DNA from: Chloroflexia bacterium
Lineage (GTDB): Bacteria; Chloroflexota; Chloroflexia; Thermomicrobiales; UBA6265
Direction: 5' to 3'
Assembly (NCBI GenBank): GCA_030430125.1
Contig: JAUIGA010000102.1
Span: 1 to 9,539, forward strand
Length of the DNA stretch: 9,539 bases
In this document: positions 1 through 7,144 of the stretch, piece after piece
Numbering within the stretch: position 1 is the first letter of the stretch
Layout of the letters: every line of letters starts with the position of its first letter
The notes under the pieces: generated by a model
Told to the model about the DNA's origin: nothing
The model's input: only the letters and a program-made list of their open reading frames with translations
Databases searched by the model: none
Program-made: the position numbers and the translations under genes

Positions 1-455
1 TGGGCGAGCATTGCTTCCACCAGGCCCGCCGCTGGTCGCACGTCTGCGTCCATGGTCAGCACCCAGAAGGTATCACCGGCATGGTCCAGCCCAACCCGCA
101 GGTTGTGCGCCTTCCCGTTCACACCATCCGGGACCGGTGTGCCATCGATCAGGCGGACGCGCGAATCCCGCCCGGACCACCGGCGAATGATTGCCTGTGT
201 GCCATCGCACGAGCCACCATCGATGACGAGGATCGTGTCAACGACCTCACCCTGGGCGACCAGCCCCGCCAGACAGGGCTCGAGGCGCGACGCCTCGTTC
301 AGCACCGGCACGAGCACCGTGACCGGCCCCTGACCTGGGGCATCCGGAGCCACCGGCTCGACCTGGCGGCCGCGCGCACTCGATGCCATGCGGGCAAACA
401 CGCGCACAGCCAGTACCGTCTGGATCGCCGCGAGCAGTCGCGCGAATGTTCTCAT
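1..455 (-). CDS. Family 2 glycosyltransferase, N-terminal part (runs off the left edge)
   Basis: I read 151 codons from an ATG at 455-453 to the window edge with no stop. The visible part has the GT-A fold of family 2 glycosyltransferases: a short hydrophobic N-terminus (residues 5-20), the first nucleotide-sugar strand VTVLVPVLNEASRLEPCL (45-62), VIDGGSCDGT (77-86), the NGKAHNLRVGL motif (113-123) and the metal/sugar-nucleotide motif MDADVRP (135-141, DxD at D136 and D138). The enzyme should move a sugar from an activated donor to an acceptor, probably at the membrane. GKA(H/W)NL plus MDAD is typical of the CrtQ-like and hopanoid/carotenoid-associated glycosyltransferases. With crtI divergently next to it, a carotenoid (or carotenoid acid) acceptor is likely, but that is inference. 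A GGAG ribosome binding site lies about 8 nt before the ATG. The missing C-terminus would hold the acceptor and membrane part, so the substrate cannot be judged. Confidence 0.85.
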   Translation of the reverse strand, partial: MRTFARLLAAIQTVLAVRVFARMASSARGRQVEPVAPDAPGQGPVTVLVPVLNEASRLEPCLAGLVAQGEVVDTILVIDGGSCDGTQAIIRRWSGRDSRVRLIDGTPVPDGVNGKAHNLRVGLDHAGDTFWVLTMDADVRPAAGLVEAMLA

Positions 456-523
456 GACCACATCTCCAGCCGAATGCTGGCCGGACTATTTCCGATGCAC
501 GCAACCGTAATCATCCGGCACGG

Positions 524-546
524 TATAACGAATGGGACCGCGGTCC
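524..546. promoter_or_regulatory. Possible crtI promoter -10 (TATAAC) and 12-bp palindrome
   Basis: The 134-bp gap between the divergent glycosyltransferase and crtI contains TATAAC at 524-529, a fair -10 for the plus strand, 60 nt before the crtI ATG. No good -35 is visible 16-18 bp upstream. Just downstream, at 535-546, is the perfect palindrome GGACCGCGGTCC, which would sit at about the transcription start and could be a repressor site. A perfect 12-bp palindrome is less frequent by chance than most motifs here, but the core is GC-only and the background is GC-rich. Assignment is tentative. Confidence 0.35.
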
Positions 547-589
547 GCGGCGTGTCGTCCCACCCAAACGTGAACGGATTGACCCCAGA

Positions 590-2098
590 ATGTCCCAACG
601 CATCGTCGTGATCGGCAGCGGATTCGGCGGTCTTGCGGCGGCGATTCGGCTCGCCATTCGCGGGCACGACGTCAACCTCATAGACAAGCGGGACAAACCC
701 GGTGGCCGCGCCTACGTCTACACGCAGGACGGTTTCACCTTCGATGGCGGACCGACGGTGATCACCGCACCTTCGATGATCACCGACCTGTTCTCGCTCG
801 CTGGACGCAACGTCGATGACTACCTGACATTGATCCCGGTGAACCCGTTCTACCGCATCTTTTTTCACGATCAGACCCATTTCGACTACAGTGGCGACTC
901 GGCGACGATGATCGACAACATCCGCGCTTTCAGCACCGCACCAGACCACGATGTCGCCGGCTACAAGCAGTTCACCGCACTGACCGAGCGGATATTCACC
1001 AAGGGATTCACCGAGCTCGCGGACCGACCATTTCTCAGCCCGATGGACATGATCCGCATCGTGCCCGACCTGGTCCGGCTGCAGAGCTATCGCACCGTCT
1101 ACGGCCTCGTCAGCAGGTACGTGAACGACGAAAGATTGCGACAGGTACTCTCGTTCCATCCATTGCTCGTCGGCGGCAACCCCTTCCAGACCACCAGCAT
1201 CTACACACTCATCCATCACCTGGAGCGCGAGTGGGGTGTCTGGTTCGCCAAGGGCGGTACCGGTGCGATCGTGGAGGCGCTCGCCTCCCTCTTCACCGAG
1301 ATGGGCGGCACCCTGATGCTGGAAACCGAAGCCGCCGAGATCGAAACGACCAACGGCCGCGCCACCGGCGTCCGCCTTGTCGACGGCCAGATGCTGCCCG
1401 CCGACATCATCGTCTGCAACGGCGAGGTCGCCGCCGCCTACCAGCGACTGTTGCCGTCGTCGAAGCGGCGGAAATACACCGATAGACGCCTGGCGCGCAT
1501 GAGGTACTCAATGTCGCTGGTCGTGATCTACTTCGGCACTGACCGCACATACCGCGGGCAGGATGGCCCTGCCCTCGCCCACCATGACATCATCCTCGGA
1601 CCGCGCTACAAGGGTTTGCTCCACGACATCTTCAACCGCAAGGTACTGGCCGAAGACCACTCGCTTTACCTGCACATGCCGAGCCAGACCGACCCATCGC
1701 TTGCCCCCGAGGGGTGCGAGACCTTCTACGTCCTCGCGCCGGTTCCTCATCTCGGCGGCGACACCGACTGGGCACGCGCCGCGGGACCCTACCGCAACCG
1801 AATCATGGCCTTCCTCGAAGATCGCTTTTTGCCGAACCTCCGCCAGCACATCGTCACCGAGCACATGATCGATCCGCGCCACTTCCAGGATGACCTGAAC
1901 AGCTACCTCGGTTCGGCGTTTTCGGTGGAACCGATCCTGACACAATCGGCGTGGTTCCGTCCTCACAATCAATCCGAGGAGCTGCCCAACCTCTACTTTG
2001 TCGGCGCCGGTACCCACCCCGGCGCCGGTCTGCCCGGCGTACTCAGCTCGGCCAGGATCGCCGACGACCTCATTGCGGAGAGCGTCGGCACGTCGTGA
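590..2098 (+). CDS. crtI: Phytoene desaturase (CrtI family carotenoid desaturase)
   Basis: This 502-residue protein has the full length expected of bacterial CrtI. It should introduce double bases of unsaturation into phytoene (to neurosporene or lycopene) with FAD at the membrane. The N-terminus has the FAD-binding Rossmann loop VVIGSGFGGLAAAIRLA (GxGxxG at 9-14), followed by RDKPGGRAY (PGGR at 37-40) and FDGGPTVI (51-58). The C-terminal signature is GAGTHPGAGLPGV (472-484) followed by SSARIADDL, the classic carotenoid desaturase FAD motif. How many desaturation steps it performs, and whether it could be a C30 (CrtN-type) enzyme, cannot be told from motifs; the CrtB next door makes a C40 substrate likely. 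The ATG at 590 is the only start that keeps the Rossmann strand at the very N-terminus, but no convincing Shine-Dalgarno sequence precedes it. It is divergent from the glycosyltransferase and convergent with crtB. Confidence 0.95.
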   Translation: MSQRIVVIGSGFGGLAAAIRLAIRGHDVNLIDKRDKPGGRAYVYTQDGFTFDGGPTVITAPSMITDLFSLAGRNVDDYLTLIPVNPFYRIFFHDQTHFDYSGDSATMIDNIRAFSTAPDHDVAGYKQFTALTERIFTKGFTELADRPFLSPMDMIRIVPDLVRLQSYRTVYGLVSRYVNDERLRQVLSFHPLLVGGNPFQTTSIYTLIHHLEREWGVWFAKGGTGAIVEALASLFTEMGGTLMLETEAAEIETTNGRATGVRLVDGQMLPADIIVCNGEVAAAYQRLLPSSKRRKYTDRRLARMRYSMSLVVIYFGTDRTYRGQDGPALAHHDIILGPRYKGLLHDIFNRKVLAEDHSLYLHMPSQTDPSLAPEGCETFYVLAPVPHLGGDTDWARAAGPYRNRIMAFLEDRFLPNLRQHIVTEHMIDPRHFQDDLNSYLGSAFSVEPILTQSAWFRPHNQSEELPNLYFVGAGTHPGAGLPGVLSSARIADDLIAESVGTS

Positions 2099-2124
2099 CT
2101 CGCTGTCGACCATCACGGCACCCA

Positions 2125-3066
2125 TCAGGCTCGCGAGCGCCAGGCATCCGCCGAGAGCCGCACGCCAGCCGCTGTCATGGAGGCCATCCGCCGAGCTGCC
2201 AGGCTCATCAGCGCGACCGATGCCGAAGCACGCACCACTGACTGCACCTTGCGACGTCCCGGCACCACCGCACGAATCCGGAAGACATCGTGATCCATCG
2301 CCTCGATCTCGTCGAGAATACCGGCGTAGAGCCGCGCCGCTGTCAGCGTGGCGAGCCGACCACTGGGCGCAAGCGCACGAACTCCAGGCAGCGCCGTCGC
2401 GTACAGTTCTCGGGCGCGACAGATTTCGAACGCCATCAGCTCGCGGAAACCCGGACCGGGCTCTCCGGCCAGGATCGCTTCAGGGTCGCATCCGAATGCC
2501 GCAATCTCGTCCAACGGCAGGTAGATCCGGTCCATGGCCGCATCTTCGGCGACATCGCGCAGGATGTTGGTGAGCTGCATCGCGATTCCGAGGTCGGCGG
2601 CCTGGTCATGGGCGCGCGGGTTGACGCATCCGAGGATCGGAGCGACCAGCAGCCCGACCGTGCCGGCCACATGAAAACAGTAGGTGCGAAGCTCGTCCCA
2701 CGACCGATACCGCGCTGGAACGAGATCCATCCGGACCCCCGTCAACAGGTCGCGTGCCGGCCCCTCCGGCACGCCGTATTGCGCGCGTGCGTGGGCGAAC
2801 GCGACCGCTACAGGGTGCCGTGGCTCGACGAGCTCGCGCTCCCACGCGTCGAGCACGCGAGCGGTCTCCTCAGGCCCCTGATCACCAGCGCCGTCGACGA
2901 TATCGTCGGTGATCCGGCACCACGCATAGGTCGCGAGCACGCCCCGCTTGCGTGCCGGCGGAAGCAGCCTGCTTGCGAGCCAGAAGGAGCGCCCGTGCGA
3001 ACGCGCCACCGCTTCGCAGCGAGCCCAATCCTCCGCGGACGGAAGTCGGCGATCAGCAGCAGCCAT
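2125..3066 (-). CDS. crtB: Phytoene synthase
   Basis: This 313-residue protein belongs to the squalene/phytoene synthase family, of typical length. It should condense two geranylgeranyl diphosphates head to head to give phytoene, the substrate of CrtI. The first aspartate-rich motif is RITDDIVDGAGD (D54, D55, D58), preceded by SFWLASRLLP and YAWCR. The second is QLTNILRDVAEDA (N157, R160, D161, D165), followed by RIYLP; both sets bind the Mg-diphosphates. GVRMDL (110-115) and HVAGTVG also match the family. The start ATG (3066-3064) is preceded by GGGAGG with an 8-nt spacer. The gene begins 14 bp inside the 3' end of the IPP isomerase gene, so the two are probably co-transcribed and translationally coupled. 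It is the last gene of the minus-strand operon and its stop lies 26 bp from the crtI stop. A C30 synthase (CrtM) or squalene synthase is a less likely alternative. Confidence 0.95.
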   Translation of the reverse strand: MAAADRRLPSAEDWARCEAVARSHGRSFWLASRLLPPARKRGVLATYAWCRITDDIVDGAGDQGPEETARVLDAWERELVEPRHPVAVAFAHARAQYGVPEGPARDLLTGVRMDLVPARYRSWDELRTYCFHVAGTVGLLVAPILGCVNPRAHDQAADLGIAMQLTNILRDVAEDAAMDRIYLPLDEIAAFGCDPEAILAGEPGPGFRELMAFEICRARELYATALPGVRALAPSGRLATLTAARLYAGILDEIEAMDHDVFRIRAVVPGRRKVQSVVRASASVALMSLAARRMASMTAAGVRLSADAWRSRA

Positions 3067-4153
3067 GGTCGTCGCCTCCCAGGAGCCTGGCCTGCCGCAG
3101 GTCGGTCAGGGTTGCCGCTCCGGTGCCGAACATCGCCACTCGCAACTCCTCGCGAATCGTGACCAGCAGATCGATCGCCGCCATCTCACCCTGCGCCGCG
3201 GCACGCAACATCGGACCGGCGAATCCGGCAAGGTCCGCGCCCAGCGCGATCGCCTTGGCGGCATCGAGGCCGGTGCGTAATCCACCACTTGCAATCATGG
3301 GCAGTCCGGGCGCCGCCTGCCGCACCATGCGGACACTCGTCGCGGTGGGAGTGCCCCAGTCGATGAACGTCTCGCTCACCCGCCGTGCGCGCTCGTCCCC
3401 GGCTCGATGGTGCTCGACCGCGCTCCACGATGTTCCCCCAGCGCCACCGACGTCGATTGCGGCCACACCGGCGTCCGCGAGTTGTCGCGCTACATCGCCG
3501 GAGATCCCGAAACCGACCTCCTTGGCGAGAACAGGCGTCTCCATCGCCGCACATACGTCGGCAATACGGCCCAGGAGCCCAGCAAAATCATGATTGCCCT
3601 CCGGCTGGAGCGCCTCCTGCATCGGATTGAGATGGAGGACGAGCGCGTCGGCACCGATCATGGCGACTGCTAGGCGGCACTCCTCCACACCAAAGCCGTT
3701 GAGCAGTTGGACCGCGCCCAGGTTTGCAAACAGCAGCACGTCCGGCGCGACATCGCGCACCTGGTACAACCGCGCGCGGGACGGGTCTTCGATCGCGGCC
3801 CGTTGGGAGCCGACGCCGATCGCGCAACCGACCTCCTGGGCGGCCGTCGCGAGGACGCGGGTGAGCTCCCATCCACGCTCGACGCCGCCCATCATCGACG
3901 AGATCAGCAGCGGCACTCGCAGGCGGTGCCCGAGGAATCGGGTACGTGTCTCCACCGCATCCAGGTCGAGCTCGGGAAGCGCGTTATGAACGAAGCGGAT
4001 GCGTTCCAGACCAGTCGTGACCTCGCGAAACCGCACTGGCTCTTCAAGGTTGATCCGGATGTGGTCGTCCTTGCGCTGCTGGGTTGTGGGCATGGAGTCC
4101 ATCATGGTGGTGGGCCCTCGCTCGCTACCAGGCAGAAAAACGCGCTCGCGCAT
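3053..4153 (-). CDS. fni: Isopentenyl-diphosphate delta-isomerase, type 2 (FMN-dependent)
   Basis: This 366-residue protein is a type 2 IDI, which interconverts isopentenyl and dimethylallyl diphosphate using reduced FMN and Mg2+, supplying the primer for geranylgeranyl diphosphate. Family motifs appear in order: QRKDDHI (26-32), SSMMGG (85-90), GVGSQR (113-118), NLGAVQL, HLNPMQEALQPEG (H174, N176, Q179, E180; the Q binds substrate and the E binds Mg in characterised enzymes), LAKEVGFG (K211), DVGGAGGTSW and the FMN-phosphate loop SGGLRTG (289-295). The ATG at 4153 overlaps the upstream stop as TGATG, which fits translational coupling. An internal ATG pair at 4105-4100 has GAGG 10 nt upstream and would give the usual short lead before RKDDH, so the true start may be 4105 (350 residues). 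The 3' end overlaps crtB by 14 bp. Its presence in a crt operon points to a role in raising precursor supply for pigment. Confidence 0.94.
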   Translation of the reverse strand: MRERVFLPGSERGPTTMMDSMPTTQQRKDDHIRINLEEPVRFREVTTGLERIRFVHNALPELDLDAVETRTRFLGHRLRVPLLISSMMGGVERGWELTRVLATAAQEVGCAIGVGSQRAAIEDPSRARLYQVRDVAPDVLLFANLGAVQLLNGFGVEECRLAVAMIGADALVLHLNPMQEALQPEGNHDFAGLLGRIADVCAAMETPVLAKEVGFGISGDVARQLADAGVAAIDVGGAGGTSWSAVEHHRAGDERARRVSETFIDWGTPTATSVRMVRQAAPGLPMIASGGLRTGLDAAKAIALGADLAGFAGPMLRAAAQGEMAAIDLLVTIREELRVAMFGTGAATLTDLRQARLLGGDDHGCC

Positions 4154-5583
4154 CAGGCGATGCGACGCTCGTCAATGGCCCGGCCGATGCGCTCCGCCGG
4201 CCAGTCGGAGCCATACCTGCCGAATTCGTGGCGCAGCGCCTGCTCGAGCGAGAGGAATCCGAACTGGAATCCCGTCTTCTCCAGAACCTCCGGCCGCGTG
4301 CGCTGACTGGCAAGAACGACCTCCTCGGCGAGTTGGCCCGCAACGAACTTCATCACCCCGGCAGGAACACGGAAGAACGCCGGTCGGTGCAGCACTGCGG
4401 CCAGTGTTCGAGTGAACTCGTTGTTGGTCACCTCGTCTGGCGCGACGGCGTTGATCGGGCCTTCCAGTGCGTCGTTCACGATTGCTTCGTGGAGCACGCC
4501 AATCAGGTCGTCGGCGGCGATCCAGCTGAAGTACTGCTGGCCGTCTCCAAGGGGTCCGCCCACACCAAGACGGAATGGCTTCGAAATCAGCGGCAGCATG
4601 CCGCCTTCTCCGGCAAGAACCACACCGAAACGTGGATGCACCACCCGGATTCCGGCGCGCGCCGCAGGAGTCGCGGCCTGCTCCCAATCCTGGACAACTT
4701 CACTCAGAAATCCCTCGCCCGGACCTGAGGTTTCTGTGAGCACCTCGTCACCTCGGCTCCCGTAGAAGCCGACCGCGGAGGTTGAGACCAGCACGGCGGG
4801 CCGCCGTTCCAGCCCGGCAAGCGTGTTCGCCAGCAGCTGGGTGCCGTCGATGCGGCTGTCCCGGATCGCCGCCTTGCGTTTTTTCGTCCAGAGCCCGCCA
4901 GCGATCGAGGCTCCGGCAAGGTGCACCACGGCGTCCATGTTTTCGAGCGCGGCAGCGTCGATCTCGCCCGTCGAAGGGCTCCAGAAGATCTCGTCGGACT
5001 GGTCGGCACGGTCGCGGACCAATCGGAACACCTGATGCCCGCCGGCACGCAGGAATGCGGTCAACCTCTGCCCGACCAACCCGCTCGCACCGGTGATGGC
5101 CACACGCAGGGGCCCTTCCACTCGTGGGTCGGAATGGCGTGCCGTGTCGAGTCGCGTCCGGGCATGCCGCAACGCGAACAGCCGATCGAGCTCATCTTCG
5201 AGCACACCACCGGCCATCGACGTGCCGCGCGGCAGCTCCCATGCGAGCCGATCCTCAAGCACCGACCCGCCGCTGCCATCGGGAAGAAAACAATGCTCAT
5301 GTCGCCAGGTCCGGAAGGGGCCATCGACCTGGACATCGGCAAATCCGGTTTCGCCATCGAGATGCTCGTGCTCCAGCGTCCAGGTCACCCTGAGTGGACC
5401 CGCCAGCGGCACCCGCACCGTCTTGCGCCCACCGGGCGAGATGGAGCCAGTGGACTCGACGACCTTCACATTGCGCCACGGCGGGGTGAGGCGCTCGAAC
5501 GCGCCGGGAGATGCATGCCAGGCCAGGAGTTCTTCGGGAGCAACGGGGATGTTGGTTCGGTAGGTGCGTGTGGTCTGGCTCAC
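4153..5583 (-). CDS. SRPBCC domain fused to TIGR01777/YfcH-like SDR epimerase (DUF1731 tail)
   Basis: I take the GTG at 5583-5581 as the start (476 residues) because GGAAGGA lies 7 nt upstream and the protein then begins MSQTTRTYRTNIPV, as SRPBCC domains do. The reading frame is open further to an ATG at 5646, but that stretch holds a 12-bp hairpin. Residues about 1-150 look like an SRPBCC (START-like) ligand-binding domain, with ERLTPPWRNVKV and WRHEHCFLP. A second domain starts with the NAD(P) loop AITGASGLVG (162-171) and contains VVHLAGASIAGG and STSAVGFYGSRGD, diagnostic of the TIGR01777/YfcH epimerase group. The end matches DUF1731 (PAFFRVPAGVMKF, LASQRTRPEVLEKTGF). Substrate and reaction are unknown for this family. 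As the first gene of an operon with IPP isomerase and CrtB it may bind or modify an isoprenoid or lipid, which is inference. Its stop overlaps the next start (TGATG). Confidence 0.88.
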   Translation of the reverse strand: MSQTTRTYRTNIPVAPEELLAWHASPGAFERLTPPWRNVKVVESTGSISPGGRKTVRVPLAGPLRVTWTLEHEHLDGETGFADVQVDGPFRTWRHEHCFLPDGSGGSVLEDRLAWELPRGTSMAGGVLEDELDRLFALRHARTRLDTARHSDPRVEGPLRVAITGASGLVGQRLTAFLRAGGHQVFRLVRDRADQSDEIFWSPSTGEIDAAALENMDAVVHLAGASIAGGLWTKKRKAAIRDSRIDGTQLLANTLAGLERRPAVLVSTSAVGFYGSRGDEVLTETSGPGEGFLSEVVQDWEQAATPAARAGIRVVHPRFGVVLAGEGGMLPLISKPFRLGVGGPLGDGQQYFSWIAADDLIGVLHEAIVNDALEGPINAVAPDEVTNNEFTRTLAAVLHRPAFFRVPAGVMKFVAGQLAEEVVLASQRTRPEVLEKTGFQFGFLSLEQALRHEFGRYGSDWPAERIGRAIDERRIA

Positions 5584-5601
5584 GACTCGTTCCTTCCCGG
5601 G

Positions 5602-5634
5602 GATGCCCGGACCGAGGATCACGGTCCGGGCATC
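5602..5634. terminator. 12-bp perfect hairpin (terminator-like or leader structure)
   Basis: GATGCCCGGACC (5602-5613) and GGTCCGGGCATC (5623-5634) form a perfect 12-bp inverted repeat around a 9-nt loop. It lies 35 bp past the stop of the DUF4397 gene and ends 19 nt before the GTG of the SDR gene, both on the minus strand. There is no T-tract on the minus-strand 3' side (CCCCGGGAAGG follows), so it is not a classic intrinsic terminator. It could be a terminator of the T-less type, an mRNA-end stabiliser, or a 5' leader structure close to the SDR ribosome binding site. Confidence 0.6.
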
Positions 5635-5663
5635 GCATCCCGCCACGGAGGCGGTCGGCGTTA

Positions 5664-5680
5664 CCGGCCTAGCTGGCCGG
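5664..5680. repeat. Small inverted repeat across the DUF4397 stop codon
   Basis: CCGGCC (5664-5669) and GGCCGG (5675-5680) flank a 5-nt loop that contains most of the TAG stop of the minus-strand DUF4397 gene (5671-5669). A 6-bp GC stem could be part of the 3' end structure together with the larger hairpin at 5602-5634, but a match of this size is not rare in such GC-rich sequence. Confidence 0.3.
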
Positions 5681-7078
5681 CGCAGCGGCAGGAGACGGCA
5701 CGACCAGCACCGTCAGGGTGCCGTCGGCCACCTGGCCGATCGCGAAGATCTCGTAGGTCATGCCTCCGTCGAGCTGCACGCCTGGCAGGGGCAGGGCGAC
5801 GTCGGTCGTACCGGCCACGCGGACTTCGAGGTCGTAGGTCCCTGCCGGCACGTCCAGGTAATCACTGGCGTTCGGGAACGCGAGGCCCGGCACCAGCACG
5901 TCGCCGCCTGCTACAGCGACATCCACCGCTGGGGCATCCGGCGACGCGTGAATCACGCGAACTCGCGACGTGTCGAGATCGAGCTCACCAAGGCCGGCCT
6001 CGAGCACGACCGGGCTGATGCTCTCCAGCATTCCTGTGGCGGCCACGTGGTATCCGGTGCCGGCCTCGAGTGTGAGGGTGGCATCGATCACGGCGGTATC
6101 GGGAGCAGCACCGGTCGCCGTCACCTGGACCTGATGGTCGCCAGCGGGAACCGGCACCCAGCCTGAGAACGCGCCGAAAGCGAGGTTGGAAAGAGCAAGC
6201 TCCCCATCGACATACACATCGACCGCCGGAGCGTCGGGCGAGGCGTGCACGATGTTCACACAACTGTCACCCTCCGCGCCGATACCGAGCACCGCCGTGC
6301 AGGTCGTTGCGGACACAGTTGAGCCGGTCTGGATCGGAGACGGGACGACGAGCGCCGCCAGCGCACCGTCGGCGGCCGTGCCGATCGCGAAGACCTCGTA
6401 GACCGTGCTCGCGTCGAGTGTCACGCCCGGCAGTGGCAGAGCAACGTCCGCGGTGCCTGCGAGGCGAACCTCGAGGTCGTAGGTGCTCGCGGGAACCTCC
6501 AGGTATTCGCTGGCGTTCGGGAACTCCAGACCGGGAACGAGCACATCCCCACCGGTGACGGCCACGTCGACCGCTGGGGCATCGGGAACGGTATGAACCA
6601 CGCGAACACGCGCGTGGCCTTCGCCGATCTCGCTCAGATCGGCAGGGTAAATCTGCGGGCTGATATCAGCCAGGAAGCCCGTGGCGGCGATGTGGTACGC
6701 CATGCCGGCGCCGACGGACACCGTCGCGTCGATCACGGCCGCCTCCGCACCGGTGCCGGTGGCGGTTACCTGAACCTGGTGATCACCGGCGGGGACTGCC
6801 ATCCACCCTCCGTACCAGCCGAACGCGAGATTGGAGAGAGCGAGCTGGCCATCAAGGTAGAGATCGACATTTGGGGCATCGGGCGACGCGTGAACGACGT
6901 TGATGCATGCGTCGCCGTCGGCACCAATGCCGAGCGACTCGGTGCATGGATTCATGCCGGTCGCGACGGGTGAGGCATCCTGCGCCGCAGCGCCGCGAGC
7001 AGCCAATGCCAGCAGCAGGGTGAGGACGAGCAGGACTGTGGTGCCGGACAACGATCGCGGGGTCTGAAGTGCGGACAT
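5669..7078 (-). CDS. Secreted DUF4397 protein built from a duplicated two-domain module
   Basis: The ATG at 7078-7076 is the start: AAGGAG lies 6 nt upstream, whereas an earlier in-frame TTG at 7093 would put that site inside the gene. The 469-residue product opens with a signal peptide (SGTTVLLVLTLLLALAARGAAA), probably cut near AAA/QD at residue 32-33, with no later membrane segment and no sorting motif. The mature part is two copies of a module of 215 residues with the same spacing throughout: a Cys pair in CTESLGIGADGDAC / CTAVLGIGAEGDSC, then HASPDAP (63-69 and 278-284), GDHQVQVTATG, a second H(A/T)(S/V)PDAP (162-168 and 377-383), GDVLVPGL and LPLPGV. Each half thus carries two DUF4397-like beta units, four in all. 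DUF4397 proteins are exported beta-rich proteins without a firmly known function; a surface or matrix role is a guess. It is transcribed divergently from the B12-type regulator, so it may be that regulator's target. Confidence 0.9.
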   Translation of the reverse strand: MSALQTPRSLSGTTVLLVLTLLLALAARGAAAQDASPVATGMNPCTESLGIGADGDACINVVHASPDAPNVDLYLDGQLALSNLAFGWYGGWMAVPAGDHQVQVTATGTGAEAAVIDATVSVGAGMAYHIAATGFLADISPQIYPADLSEIGEGHARVRVVHTVPDAPAVDVAVTGGDVLVPGLEFPNASEYLEVPASTYDLEVRLAGTADVALPLPGVTLDASTVYEVFAIGTAADGALAALVVPSPIQTGSTVSATTCTAVLGIGAEGDSCVNIVHASPDAPAVDVYVDGELALSNLAFGAFSGWVPVPAGDHQVQVTATGAAPDTAVIDATLTLEAGTGYHVAATGMLESISPVVLEAGLGELDLDTSRVRVIHASPDAPAVDVAVAGGDVLVPGLAFPNASDYLDVPAGTYDLEVRVAGTTDVALPLPGVQLDGGMTYEIFAIGQVADGTLTVLVVPSPAAAPAS

Positions 7079-7116
7079 CGTGATCTCCTTCAAGTCGATA
7101 GCGATAGCCGAATCGC

Positions 7117-7135
7117 AAGCGGCGGCCGTCCGCTT
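7117..7135. repeat. Inverted repeat AAGCGG-N7-CCGCTT in the DUF4397 leader
   Basis: AAGCGG (7117-7122) and CCGCTT (7130-7135) form a perfect 6-bp inverted repeat with a 7-nt spacer, 39-57 bp upstream of the DUF4397 start codon and just downstream of its predicted promoter. It could be a leader hairpin or a protein site; no function can be assigned. Confidence 0.35.
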
Positions 7136-7144
7136 CTAAATATC

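Noticed and set aside
452..1219. Long minus-strand open frame of 255 codons opposite crtI
   Set aside because: It lies antisense to the well-supported crtI, has no family motif and a low-complexity Val/Asp/Arg composition typical of GC-rich shadow frames.
2290..3162. Plus-strand open frame of 290 codons opposite crtB
   Set aside because: It is antisense to crtB, which has every catalytic motif; the translation shows no recognisable domain.
5584..5646. ATG start at 5646 for the SRPBCC-SDR gene
   Set aside because: It would place a 12-bp hairpin in the coding region and has no better ribosome site; GGAAGGA 7 nt before the GTG at 5583 decides the shorter form.
4921..6018. Plus-strand open frame of 365 codons opposite the SDR and DUF4397 genes
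   Set aside because: It crosses two real minus-strand genes and the hairpin between them and becomes Arg/Pro-rich, as shadow frames do.
7079..7093. TTG start for the DUF4397 protein
   Set aside because: The AAGGAG ribosome binding site would lie within the codons; the ATG at 7078 has correct spacing.
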